Shown one piece after another: positions 1-7,632 of a stretch of DNA of 51,801 nucleotides. Under the pieces are notes generated by a model. The model did no database searches. It saw only the letters and a list, made by a program, of their open reading frames with translations, and was not told where the DNA came from. The stretch covers positions 1 through 51,801 of the forward strand of contig JAHLLB010000033.1 in assembly GCA_020444425.1 (NCBI GenBank). Reading direction: 5' to 3'. This DNA is from a bacterium. Its GTDB lineage: Bacteria > Electryoneota > Electryoneia > Electryoneales > Electryoneaceae. Positions within the stretch are counted from its first letter, which is position 1. Every line of letters starts with the position of its first letter. Both the position numbers and the translations under genes were made by a program.

Positions 1-84
1 GCCTATAGCCCATAGCCTACAGCCTATAGCCCATAGCCTACAGCCTATAGCCCATCGCCTGCAGCCCATCGCCTGTAGCCTGTC
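1..84. repeat. 21-bp tandem repeat (three heptads) at the window edge
   Basis: The first 63 bases are three copies of a 21-bp unit, the first two identical, followed by a degenerate fourth copy that runs up to the stop codon of the dehydrogenase gene. Each unit is itself three variants of the heptad AGCCYAY. The array probably continues to the left of the window. No spacers are present, so it is not CRISPR. It lies directly downstream of the minus-strand dehydrogenase gene. Confidence 0.9.
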
Positions 85-1494
85 TCACGGAAAGATCCCG
101 AGTTCGAGGTAGTTGTACGCGATCTTGTCAATGGCTTCAAGCATCGCGGCGGTGCGCAGATCGTTGACTTTTTCTTCGCCACGCATCCGTGCGACCACGC
201 GGTGGAACGAGTCTGTCATCGTCTGGTCGAGCCCGGAATCGACCAGTTCCCATTCCCCACCGCCGGCGAGGATGGTCTGTTTGTCCTGCGGGTTAAGCCA
301 GTGGCCGGACGCGCGTTCCATCGCGTCGATCACGTTGCTCAGCATGCTCTTTTCGTGCTTCTGCGTCATCCGTCCGAACCGCATGTGCGACAGGTTCTTC
401 AGCCATTCGAAGTAGGACACCGTCACACCGCCGGCATTGGCGACAATCCCCGGCACAATCACGACGCCCTTTTCGCGCAGGATCGATTCCGCGTCGCAGG
501 TGACCGGCCCGTTCGCCCCCTCCACGATGATCTTGGCCTTGATCGTCGGGGCAATCTCAGCGGTTATGACCGTTTCCGTCGCTGCGGGAACGATAATGTC
601 GCAATCTGCGCCGAACACCGCATTCGAATCACTGAGCTGTTTCGTGTCGGCGAAATTGAGAATGCTGCCGGTGTTCTCCCGGTGCTGGTGCAACGCCTTG
701 ATGTCGATCCCGCCGGGATGGTAGATCGTGCCCTCGATCTCGGAGACGGCCACCACTTTCGCGTCATACTCCTCGAACGTCAACCCGGCGTTATGGCCGA
801 CGTTCCCGAACCCTTGGATCGCAACACGTTTGCCGACCAATCCCCGGTTGCAACCGATGGATTGCATCAGCTCGCGGTCATCACACAGCTCCCGCGTGAC
901 ATACACCAGCCCGCGCCCCGTCGCTTCAATCCGGCCGCGGATCCCGCCGACCGCGAGCGGTTTGCCGGTAACGCACGCGCTGCCGTCGATGTCGTCCCCA
1001 CGCAGCGTTACGTAGGTGTCCATGATCCAGCCCATCTCACGCGGGCCGGTGCCCATATCCGGCGCCGGAACGTCAATCGCCGGGCCGATGAAGCCCTTTT
1101 TCGCCAGCTCCGCGGTAAAGCGCCGGGTGACCGCCTGCAGGTCATCCACACTGTATTTGCGTGGATCAATAGCCAGCCCGCCGTTCGCGCCGCCGAACGG
1201 GATCTCCGCGATCGCACACTTGTACGTCATCAATGCCGAGATCGCACTGACCGAATCCTCGTTCACATTCGGATTGAACCGAATTCCGCCCTTGACCGGC
1301 GTTTTATGGTGCGAATGCTCCGCCCGCCAACCGTGAATGACTTCGTAGCCATGTTCCGTCTGAAGAGGAAAGCGTACGTGCAGTACGGAGTTTACGCCCC
1401 GAATCTGTTCGAGCAATCCCTGTGGGTGACTGGTTAATGCCGCCGCTTCCGTAAACCGGCGGTCGATGTCCTGGCGAAAAGTCATACTGGGCAT
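85..1494 (-). CDS. gdhA: Glutamate dehydrogenase family protein with catalytic Lys replaced by Asn
   Basis: Glu/Leu/Phe/Val dehydrogenase of about 469 aa, closest in pattern to the mitochondrial-type hexameric glutamate dehydrogenases (oxidative deamination of glutamate to 2-oxoglutarate with NAD(P)). The substrate-binding KGGIRF (Lys68), Lys92 in TYKCA, the DVPAPDMGTG loop with Asp146, CVTGKP, and a Rossmann GFGNVG motif are all visible. The family's active-site lysine in GGAKGG is missing: the protein reads GGANGG (Asn104, codon AAC, positions 1183-1185). The ATG at 1494 was chosen because GAGGA precedes it at good spacing; an in-frame ATG at 1548 has no such site. Family assignment is firm, but glutamate dehydrogenase activity is doubtful if the substitution is real. 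Confidence 0.93.
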   Translation of the reverse strand: MPSMTFRQDIDRRFTEAAALTSHPQGLLEQIRGVNSVLHVRFPLQTEHGYEVIHGWRAEHSHHKTPVKGGIRFNPNVNEDSVSAISALMTYKCAIAEIPFGGANGGLAIDPRKYSVDDLQAVTRRFTAELAKKGFIGPAIDVPAPDMGTGPREMGWIMDTYVTLRGDDIDGSACVTGKPLAVGGIRGRIEATGRGLVYVTRELCDDRELMQSIGCNRGLVGKRVAIQGFGNVGHNAGLTFEEYDAKVVAVSEIEGTIYHPGGIDIKALHQHRENTGSILNFADTKQLSDSNAVFGADCDIIVPAATETVITAEIAPTIKAKIIVEGANGPVTCDAESILREKGVVIVPGIVANAGGVTVSYFEWLKNLSHMRFGRMTQKHEKSMLSNVIDAMERASGHWLNPQDKQTILAGGGEWELVDSGLDQTMTDSFHRVVARMRGEEKVNDLRTAAMLEAIDKIAYNYLELGIFP

Positions 1495-1635
1495 GGGTTC
1501 CTCACTGAGATGGTCGTTGCGGGGGAGTGTGCGAACAAGGTACAGCACCCGCGCCAGCGTCTCAACGTCACATCAGCGAGAGGTACCCGAACGAAAACGG
1601 GGCGCGACATCCAGCCACGCCCCCAGCGGATTTCG

Positions 1636-2127
1636 TCAGGCTTCATCCGGCATATACGGAATCGGCGGTGTTTTGCCCAGCGCCCGAACGTACACCGTCA
1701 ACGCGCCGCGATGGTGCGCGGTGTGATCCTGGATACCGTACAGGCACGTGAACCGCGGAAATGGCCCCAGTAGTGAGGTCTCCGGCAGCAATGCCAACAA
1801 CTCCTCGTCCGAGCGTTTGCCGAAATTCTCGATCGCACGGTCGATTGACTCGTTGAACCATTTCCGTGCGGCGGTCAATGATGTCACCGTCATCACCCGG
1901 TTGTTGTGATCCTCCATCGCGTTTTCATCCCACTCGGGCCCGGTTTCGGTGAACGCGTTGTTGCTGAACCCTTCCACCGTGTGCGCGGCGTGTGCCACCT
2001 GCTGCGCGACGGTGTACATTTCATCCTGCGGCTTGAACAACGAATCGTCTTCGGTCAACGGCTTGGTCGACCGGTTGAAGAAGAGACGGACATTCTCCAA
2101 CTCCCTTTTGAACACGTCTGCCAGCAT
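1636..2127 (-). CDS. DinB-family (four-helix metal-binding) protein
   Basis: A 163-aa protein matching the DinB/YfiT-like fold: an N-terminal helix with ELENVRLFFNRS, a conserved VAHAAHTVEGF segment with putative metal-ligand histidines near residues 46-49, and a C-terminal DHTAHHRGALTVYVRALG segment with the remaining histidines. Members are divalent-metal-binding four-helix bundles, some of them thiol-dependent transferases or hydrolases; the substrate here is unknown. GAGGAAACC directly before the ATG is a strong ribosome-binding site. An inverted repeat 90 bp upstream (2218-2231) could be an operator. The gene follows the same strand as the dehydrogenase after a 141-bp gap. Confidence 0.85.
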   Translation of the reverse strand: MLADVFKRELENVRLFFNRSTKPLTEDDSLFKPQDEMYTVAQQVAHAAHTVEGFSNNAFTETGPEWDENAMEDHNNRVMTVTSLTAARKWFNESIDRAIENFGKRSDEELLALLPETSLLGPFPRFTCLYGIQDHTAHHRGALTVYVRALGKTPPIPYMPDEA

Positions 2128-2217
2128 GGTTTCCTCGTGCGTTATGTAATTCAGTTGCCAGTCTTACCTCTGTCTGCCGGAAGCTACAGCAGCAGCACCC
2201 GCTGCACAAGGAAAACT

Positions 2218-2231
2218 TGAACATTTGTTCA
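2218..2231. promoter_or_regulatory. Inverted repeat TGAACA-TT-TGTTCA, TetR-like operator candidate
   Basis: A perfect 6-bp-arm inverted repeat about 90 bp upstream of the DinB-like start and about 285 bp upstream of the SRPBCC start, in the 387-bp divergent gap 2128-2514. Sixteen of 17 bases around it recur at 4231-4247 beside a near-consensus promoter. The shape resembles operators of TetR-type repressors. No TetR gene is present in the window. Nothing else clear is seen in this gap. Confidence 0.5.
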
Positions 2232-2514
2232 TGGAGGAGCACGATCGTGCCTCTCCGTCCGAAATTCGAGTCCAGACTTCGGATCGTTTGGATGACGTCA
2301 AACGCTTACCATGTTCCCGAGATAGCGGCTCGCGGCTGATCGTTGCGATTGCGAGGTAGAAGTAATCCCGGTGAAAGCGCATTGCTCTGTATTTTTCGGA
2401 TAAAAGGGAGGTTTGTACAAAAATCAGATTGATCGTTTTACCTTTGTGAAGTACATTGAAATTGCACATGTTCCGTTCTCAAGCTGGGGACGATCCGTTT
2501 TACCACCGGGACCG

Positions 2515-2979
2515 ATGAATACAATCACCTGCACCACGGAAATCGCAGCCTCGCGCGAACAGGTTTTCGACCTGATCCAAGACGAAAGCAAGGTCGGCCT
2601 CTGGATGGAAGGCGTGGAACAGCTCGTCTTTCAGGAAAATGAGAAAGAGGTCGGTGTGCATTTTACGCAGCATGTGCGCGAAGGACGTCACCTGCACAGC
2701 TACAGCGGCGAAATCATCCAGTTTGATCCCCCGCGCGAATACGGCATCTGGGTCGGGAATGAAGCCTTCATGATGCAGGTGCTGTACACCCTCGAGGATT
2801 CCGGCAACAGCTGCACGCTCAACTACGAAGCGCGCATCATCCAGGCGAACTGGTTCGTCGGCCTGCTCGCCGGTCTGTTCAAGTTCATGACCAAACGCCT
2901 GCTCCGCCGGCACATGGCCAACCTCAAGCAACTCGCCGAAAACGGGTTCGTTGAAGAGTCCGTCCCCGCCCTGTCCTGA
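2515..2979 (+). CDS. SRPBCC (START/polyketide-cyclase-like) family protein
   Basis: About 154 aa. The pattern is that of the SRPBCC helix-grip fold: an N-terminal beta strand (TCTTEIAASREQVFDLI), a middle region of alternating strands with SYSGEIIQFDPPREYGIW, and a long amphipathic C-terminal helix (LLAGLFKFMTKRLLRRHM) closing a hydrophobic cavity. Such proteins bind hydrophobic ligands; the ligand cannot be inferred. Homology-like sequence begins at the ATG at 2515. The in-frame ATG at 2413 would add 34 residues without family character. The ribosome-binding site is weak. Confidence 0.8.
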   Translation: MNTITCTTEIAASREQVFDLIQDESKVGLWMEGVEQLVFQENEKEVGVHFTQHVREGRHLHSYSGEIIQFDPPREYGIWVGNEAFMMQVLYTLEDSGNSCTLNYEARIIQANWFVGLLAGLFKFMTKRLLRRHMANLKQLAENGFVEESVPALS

Positions 2980-3010
2980 TCTCACACGCCCCGGTTGACA
3001 TCTCACATGT

Positions 3011-3093
3011 GCCCCGGATGGCTCCGCCAGCCGGGATCATCTGCCAGCCGGGATTATCTGCCAGCCGGGATTATCTGCCAGCCGGGATTATCT
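3011..3093. repeat. Hairpin plus four tandem 17-bp repeats
   Basis: An imperfect hairpin (CCGGATGGC-TCC-GCCAGCCGG, from 3013) runs into four tandem copies of a 17-bp unit, GCCAGCCGGGATTATCT (3026-3093; the first copy has one base changed). A related hairpin at 33892-33920 has compensating changes on both arms. The unit has no spacer, so this is not CRISPR. Confidence 0.85.
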
Positions 3094-3100
3094 GATAATA

Positions 3101-3132
3101 CCGGGGACACTTTGTCCCCAAAGTGTCCCCGG
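3101..3132. repeat. Perfect 14-bp-arm hairpin with core GGGGACACTTT
   Basis: Both arms (3101-3114 and 3119-3132) are perfectly complementary around a 4-base loop. The same GGGGACACTTT core forms another perfect hairpin at 14166-14194, inside a coding region. No T-run follows on either strand, so terminator function is unlikely. Confidence 0.9.
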
Positions 3133-3150
3133 TGTGCCAGGTTAAATCAT

Positions 3151-3175
3151 GCCCACGACATTCATGTCGTGGATT
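3151..3175. repeat. Covarying hairpin element (ATGCC...GGATTAT type)
   Basis: CCACGACAT and ATGTCGTGG (3153-3172) form a perfect stem around TC. The flanks (ATGCC before, GGAT after) and the TTCA loop region are shared with the hairpins at 4052-4075, 4106-4131 and 34025-34158, but the stem sequence differs. The rest of 2980-3361 contains no recognisable gene. Confidence 0.8.
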
Positions 3176-3361
3176 ATCCGAAGGTCACCGTGATTATCCG
3201 ACAGACAACAGTCCGTGATTCGCCACTCAACCAGGGACATCTGGCGGCACTTGGGAATGCTGGTTCGCTGCGGACGAATGAAAAACACCAACGGTGGTAG
3301 GTCGATGAGATACCGGTTGCGTGCCGACAGGTGTCCCCATCAGCAAAAGCTCCACTCGACC

Positions 3362-3905
3362 TCACTTCCCCCGATTCACCCGCCTGACTCGCGCCTGCCA
3401 CGCGTCAACCGTTGCCGTCGTATCGGTCACACCGAGCATGCGGAACATCGCCGCACGATCTGTCGCCAGCTCTGCATCGGACGGAATCGGCGTCGCGACC
3501 AGTTCCCGGTGTTGATGCACCGGCGTAAATCGGCGTTCGGGCGGGGGTTCGCCGCCCTCGACCATCACCGTGAACCACGCTTCGTAGTCGTACAGCGGGA
3601 AATCGCCGGCACGCAGCAGCAGGTTGTGCGGACCGTTGTGGGTGGTCGCGGGCACGGTCAACGTGACCTCAGCGCTGACCGAATCGCCGCCCGCCACGGT
3701 GACGTCGTCCCAGCGACGCAAGGAGTTGGTAATGTTGTAGTTCGGACTGCGTGCCTGGACCCAGATGTCGGTGCTTTGGTCGTCGGCGAGCGTATTGCGG
3801 ACGGTTCCGGTCCAAGTGAAGGGCTGGCCGGCCTGAACCGTGATCGTGTCAGCGCCGGCGTCGGCACTCAGCACCCACGGCGGCGTCCACGAGTCCAGCC
3901 GCGCA
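3362..3905 (-). pseudogene. 3' remnant of a secreted protein gene (truncated)
   Basis: The open frame on this strand extends to 4138 (258 codons). Only its C-terminal two thirds look like protein: an Ig-like beta-rich region (ITVQAGQPFTWTGTVRNTL, then VTLTVPATTHNGPHNLLL and FPLYDYEAWFTVMV), similar in layout to the post-propeller domain of the secreted protein at 25497-27257. The upstream part of the frame is translated hairpin repeat (YPGLKSEG, PGLKPEG), and there is no signal peptide or ribosome-binding site. I read it as a secreted-protein gene whose 5' end has been replaced by repeat elements. It ends VRRVNRGK without a sorting domain. Confidence 0.55.
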
Positions 3906-4051
3906 ACGCGACGGTTATCACGACTGCGCTGAGAATTTGTAGACCCGAACCCGCATGCTTCAGACGATTCTTGCTCGGATTGCAGAAAACGACGACGTCG
4001 TACATCCGTTTTCCAAACTGCCGCCACTATCCAAATCGAAGCATCGATCAT

Positions 4052-4131
4052 GCCCTCGGGCTTCAGCCCGGGATCATCAAGTCTCCAAGCATCCACCGCA
4101 ATCTCGCCCTCGGACTTTAGTCCGGGATAAT
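4052..4131. repeat. Two covarying hairpin elements
   Basis: Copies at 4052-4075 (stem CGGGCT/AGCCCG) and 4106-4131 (stem CGGACT/AGTCCG) share the GCCCT and GGGAT flanks. They belong to the same family as 34025-34158. A degenerate member of a second repeat family (the GATAACCGG type) lies at about 4160-4197. Confidence 0.85.
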
Positions 4132-4202
4132 CGTCCATCCATGGAGCACGATCTGGTTCCCGTGTTAGCCGACTCCAGCCGGATATCGCGGCTTATTCAC
4201 CC

Positions 4203-4245
4203 TTGACACGGCGATTCCCGTTTCGTACTATTGAACATTCGTTCA
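4203..4245 (+). promoter_or_regulatory. Near-consensus sigma-70 promoter abutting a TetR-like operator
   Basis: TTGACA (4203-4208), a 17-bp spacer and TACTAT (4226-4231) make an almost perfect housekeeping promoter. The inverted repeat TGAAC-ATTC-GTTCA (4232-4245) begins at the next base and covers the expected transcription start, the usual position of a repressor operator. No convincing gene follows; the DNA downstream is repeat sequence. The inverted repeat matches that at 2218-2231. Confidence 0.65.
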
Positions 4246-4424
4246 TGTTCAGAACGGATGCCTTCACCCACCACCTTTGCCGCACGCCATGCTTCTCTTT
4301 GATTCCAAACAAGCCTTTGCAGCAACCCGGCTCTCCCCACGGATGACAGTCCGTTGGTTAGCTGGCGTGGTGTGCCTGTTCCGCTTGTGGTTTCGAAAGC
4401 TGTATTTCCGACAGCGCTCGCAAT

Positions 4425-5215
4425 CCACCCCGAAGAGGTGGCATCCCGAGCCCTCAATCAGTCACCCGCCGACCGTAGCCCGCAGTCCGCAGCCTGACCC
4501 TGAGCCCGATGCCTGCGGGAGCTTCTGTTCGCTACCGCAGTTACTCCAACCCAATCCACAGCATCAATCAGACCCCTGCTCCACCCCGAAGGGGTGGCAT
4601 CTGACTAGCTCCGGGTGTCAACCCGGGGAGAATGATCAGCCCTCCACCTCCGCCGCACCAACCACCCCGAAGAGGTGGCATCCCGAGCCCCAAGCCCAGA
4701 GACCGAGGCCCGTCAAGGTGCCCGTGATAAGCCGGCGCCAGCCGGTTATCGCGGCTCATCTGCCCCCCGATCTTGCCCGTGTTGGCTCTGACAACGCGGC
4801 TGCCCCCGAGCCCGCTGTTGGTCACCCGCCGACCGTAGCCCGCAGTCCGCAGCCTGACCCTGAGCCCGATGCCCGCGGGAGCTTCTGTTCGCTACCGCGG
4901 TTACTTCAACCCAATCCACAGCATCAATCAGACCCCTGCTCCACCCCGAAGGGGTGGCATCTGACTAGCTCCGGGTGTCAACCCGGGGAGAATGATCAGC
5001 CCTCCACCTCCGCCGCACCAACCACCCCGAAGAGGTGGCATCCCGAGCCCCAAGCCCAGAGACCGAGGCCCGTCAAGGTGCCCGTGATAAGCCGGCGCCA
5101 GCCGGTTATCGCGGCTCATCTGCCCCCCGATCTTGCCCGTGTTGGCTCTGACAACGCGGCTGCCCCCGAGCCCGCTGTTGGTCACCCGCCGACCGTAGCC
5201 CGCAGTCCGCAGCCT
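4425..5215. repeat. 360-bp tandem duplication built from nested hairpin repeats
   Basis: Copy 1 is 4461-4820, copy 2 is 4821-5180, and the first 35 bases of a third copy follow (5181-5215). The copies differ by only a few substitutions near their left ends. Each unit contains two CCACCCCGAAGRGGTGG hairpins (another lies at 4425), a GATAA-CCGG-type palindrome (about 4720-4758 and 5080-5118) and one copy of the CCGCGTTGGC family (4771-4799 and 5131-5159). As 360 is a multiple of 3, reading frames stay open through it, but the translation is low-complexity repeat. No transposase or terminal inverted repeat is seen. Confidence 0.93.
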
Positions 5216-5252
5216 GGCTGTGACTCACAACTCACCACTCATCACTCGCCAC

Positions 5253-5600
5253 TGTCCCTACCCACCGGCCTCGAGAACGGTTTCGCCCCGCTCCGCAAAC
5301 CACCCATCATCTACGATTCCACCGGCCAACCGGTCCCGCCGGAACTCCTCGACGAATACGGCCGCCTCAAACGTCCGAAACCCAAACCCCGCAAACGGTA
5401 CAAGCCTGGCCAGGGTCCAGGCGGACCCGGCGGCGGCTGGAACAAGGGCATGAATCACACCTGCAAACCCGACCGTGGCCGGCTCATTTACCCTGAACTG
5501 ATCTGGCGTGATAAAAACGGCTACCGTTCCGCGCACGCCGGCTTTGTCCGTTACAACCATACCCCGGTTGTCTCCGCCAAATCACGCTTGCACGCCACCC
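5253..5600 (+). other. Possible coding fragment of unknown identity
   Basis: In the frame that runs open from 4277, residues encoded by about 5253-5580 look more protein-like than the repeats before them: PPIIYDSTGQPVPPELLDEY, a basic Pro/Lys stretch (RPKPKPRKRYKPG), Gly-rich PGGPGGGWNKGMN, then RLIYPELIWRDKNGYRSAH. No start codon with a ribosome-binding site is found close by, and I do not recognise the family. It may be the 3' part of a gene whose 5' part was overwritten by the repeat expansion, or it may be non-coding. After about 5600 the frame is only a shadow of the transferase gene. Confidence 0.3.
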
Positions 5601-5669
5601 CGCATCACCCCATCTTCCCGCCATGCGAACGACTGGCATCGACATCGCTGCCTCCGGCACGGGCCGTCC

Positions 5670-6713
5670 ATGGACCTGCTGACCGGAATTCCGGGCTTCG
5701 CCGCCGTGCTCGCGGTGGGTGTGGTGCTCGCGCTGTGGACGGCGTGGTTTGCGGGACGTGTGCGCCGCTGGGCGTTGCAGGAGAATCTGCTGGACGTCCC
5801 CAACGAACGCTCCGGCCACACGAAGGCCGTTCCACGTGTCGGCGGGCTCTCGATCGTGCTCACGGTGCTGCTCGGGCTGCTCGCGTTCGGGCTGCTGATC
5901 CCGCTGGAAACGCCGTGGTTCTGGATTCTCTACGTCAGCGGCACGTTGATCATCGGCGCCGGCCTGATCGACGACCTGGCGCACCTCTCCGCCCGCACCC
6001 GCTTCATTATCCACATCGTCGCGGCGGTGGTGATCGTCCTGTGGATCGGCAACGAGCTGACCATCGTGTTCCCACGAGCGGTGAATGTGACCGGTCCGGT
6101 GGCGTTGGTCGGGATCGTGGTCTTCGTCGTCTGGAACATCAACGCGTACAACTTCATGGACGGCATCGACGGCCTCGCGGCGGCGCAGGCGGTCGTGGTC
6201 GGGCTGGTACTCGGTGGGATCGCGTGGTTCAACGGCAACGCGCCGCTGGCGTTAACCTGGCTGTTGGTCGCAGCGGCGTCGGCGGGGTTCCTGCGTTGGA
6301 ACTGGATGCCGGCGAAGATCTTCATGGGCGACTTGTGCAGCGGGTTTCTCGGGATCACCTTCGCCGTCCTCGCGTTGTGGGGCAAGCTGACGGAAACCGT
6401 GCCAACTACAGCGTTTCTCATCCTGATGGCGATCTTTTACACCGACCCGGCGCTGACGGTTCTCTTCAGGCTCTTCGCCGGGAAGAACATTTTCCAGGCC
6501 CACCGGGATTTCGGCTTCCATCACGCGGTACGCAAAGGTCACAGCCACGGCCGGGTGACCACCGCGATCCTGCTGATCGAAGTCCTGTACCTGACCCCGC
6601 TTGCGATCACCGCAACGTTGCTCGCGTCCACCTGGTCGCTGCTCACATTGGCAGCCGCCTACCTCCCCACCATTGCGCTGGCCCTGTACTGGAGGGCCGG
6701 GCGCGAAATGTGA
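5670..6713 (+). CDS. WecA/MraY-family undecaprenyl-phosphate glycosyl-1-phosphate transferase
   Basis: A polytopic membrane protein of about 347 aa (glycosyltransferase 4 family). It would transfer a sugar-1-phosphate from a UDP-sugar to undecaprenyl phosphate at the inner face of the cytoplasmic membrane, the first step of many polysaccharide pathways. Visible motifs: NERSGHTKAVPRVGG near the N-terminus, the Asp pair in GLIDDLAHLSARTR, the signature NAYNFMDGIDGLAA, FMGDLCSGFLG (usually MGDxGS; Cys replaces Gly here), and a His-rich AHRDFGFHH loop. About ten hydrophobic segments are seen. Start at 5670 is where membrane-protein sequence begins; the in-frame extension to 5508 looks like repeat-derived sequence. 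The ribosome-binding site is weak. Confidence 0.88.
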   Translation: MDLLTGIPGFAAVLAVGVVLALWTAWFAGRVRRWALQENLLDVPNERSGHTKAVPRVGGLSIVLTVLLGLLAFGLLIPLETPWFWILYVSGTLIIGAGLIDDLAHLSARTRFIIHIVAAVVIVLWIGNELTIVFPRAVNVTGPVALVGIVVFVVWNINAYNFMDGIDGLAAAQAVVVGLVLGGIAWFNGNAPLALTWLLVAAASAGFLRWNWMPAKIFMGDLCSGFLGITFAVLALWGKLTETVPTTAFLILMAIFYTDPALTVLFRLFAGKNIFQAHRDFGFHHAVRKGHSHGRVTTAILLIEVLYLTPLAITATLLASTWSLLTLAAAYLPTIALALYWRAGREM

Positions 6714-6991
6714 CTCCGCTCACTCACTTTTTTGCTGCTTTACGCTACCTTTTAGCGTTTCAGCATTGCATACTTGCCGAGGTACAAGAGGAGAACCTGA
6801 TTCGTTTCTTGCATGGTTTTCATGGTTCTGCAATGTGAGACCGTTACGTGGCGCGGAACGGATTACACAGGGTGAAAGCATGATTTTGTCGATGGCGTTT
6901 CGCCGTCTGATCAATTTCCTTTTTCGGATTGATCCGCTGCCCAATTGATGGGACACGACGACGAACCGCGGAAAATAGTTTTTGAAATGAG
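6714..6991. other. Intergenic stretch with no recognisable gene
   Basis: Between the transferase stop and the convergent small heat-shock gene. Short open frames exist but lack family character. Apart from the terminator hairpin at its right end, nothing was recognised. Confidence 0.6.
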
Positions 6992-7023
6992 CGAACCGCC
7001 CGGCCAACAGGCCGGGCGGTTCG
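6992..7023 (-). terminator. Strong 14-bp-arm terminator hairpin after the hsp20 gene
   Basis: The arms 6992-7005 and 7010-7023 pair perfectly around AACA. Read on the minus strand, the hairpin follows the Hsp20 stop codon by about 52 bp and is followed by a T-rich stretch (CAAAAACTATTTT). It could also stop transcription arriving from the transferase gene. Confidence 0.8.
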
Positions 7024-7075
7024 TGGTTTCGGTCAGTCGTGGTCAGCTCCTGCCGTGGGTGTGGTCAGGTCAGGA

Positions 7076-7516
7076 TCAGGAACCCTGAATCGCAATCTTC
7101 TTCGGTTTCTTCTGTTCCGCTTTCGGCAGGCTCAGGCTCAGCACACCGTCCTTGAACGACGCCTTGATTTTTTCCGTATTCACGGAGTTGTTCAAGCGGA
7201 AGCTGCGGACGAAACGGCCATGCGCGCGTTCCATCACCCGGACGGCGTCCTTCGACTCCCCACGTTCCAGCTTGCGTTCTCCGCTGATCCGCAGTTCACC
7301 ATCCTCGAGGGTGATGTCGATGTCTTCCCGTTTCATACCGGGGAGATCGGCGGTCAGCATGTACTCGTTGTCGTTCTCGAGGATATCGACCCGCGGCGAC
7401 CAGACGGTCTGCACCACTTCATCGTTCTCCTCGTTCCACATCCTCTTCCACAGTTCGTCGAACATGTTGTCGCTGCGGAGCATCGAGTGCATCGGGGTCC
7501 AACGTACGAGGCTCAT
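7076..7516 (-). CDS. Hsp20 / alpha-crystallin small heat-shock protein
   Basis: A 146-aa ATP-independent holdase of the cytoplasm that binds unfolding proteins. The alpha-crystallin domain runs from about residue 38 (WSPRVDILENDNEYMLTADL) to about 140, with LPGMKREDIDITLEDGEL and the family-typical GVLSLSLPK near the end. A short N-terminal arm (WTPMHSMLRSDNMFDELWKRM) matches bacterial class A proteins. AGAGGAGG precedes the ATG closely. A sigma-54-type promoter (7616-7632) lies upstream and a strong terminator downstream, so the gene is probably transcribed alone. Confidence 0.96.
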   Translation of the reverse strand: MSLVRWTPMHSMLRSDNMFDELWKRMWNEENDEVVQTVWSPRVDILENDNEYMLTADLPGMKREDIDITLEDGELRISGERKLERGESKDAVRVMERAHGRFVRSFRLNNSVNTEKIKASFKDGVLSLSLPKAEQKKPKKIAIQGS

Positions 7517-7615
7517 GGTTTTTCCTCCTCTTTTAGCGTTTTTGATCGGTTGGTTTGGTTTACCGTCGCGGCGGCGGATTGTTCACGCCTGGCGTCGCGA
7601 CTCGTCCGATGAGAA

Positions 7616-7632
7616 CGCAACGGTCGTGCCAA
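7616..7632 (-). promoter_or_regulatory. Sigma-54 (RpoN) -24/-12 promoter for hsp20
   Basis: Read on the minus strand: TTGGCACG-ACCG-TTGCG, matching the RpoN consensus TGGCACG-N4-TTGCW at every key position, including the invariant GG and GC doublets with correct spacing. It points at the Hsp20 start about 100 bp away. The activator and its enhancer sites were not identified. Confidence 0.65.

Noticed and set aside
3026..3093. Four tandem 17-bp repeats as a possible CRISPR array
   Set aside because: The repeats are directly adjacent with no spacers, and no cas genes are in the window.
4461..5180. The 360-bp duplication as an insertion sequence
   Set aside because: No transposase frame, no terminal inverted repeats and no target-site duplication; it is a direct tandem copy.
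4277..6838. An open frame of 853 codons spanning the repeat block and the transferase gene
   Set aside because: Its first part is translated repeat DNA, kept open because the duplicated unit is 360 bp, and its last third is the wrong frame of the WecA/MraY-type gene, which has clear family motifs. Only 5253-5600 was kept as a doubtful fragment.
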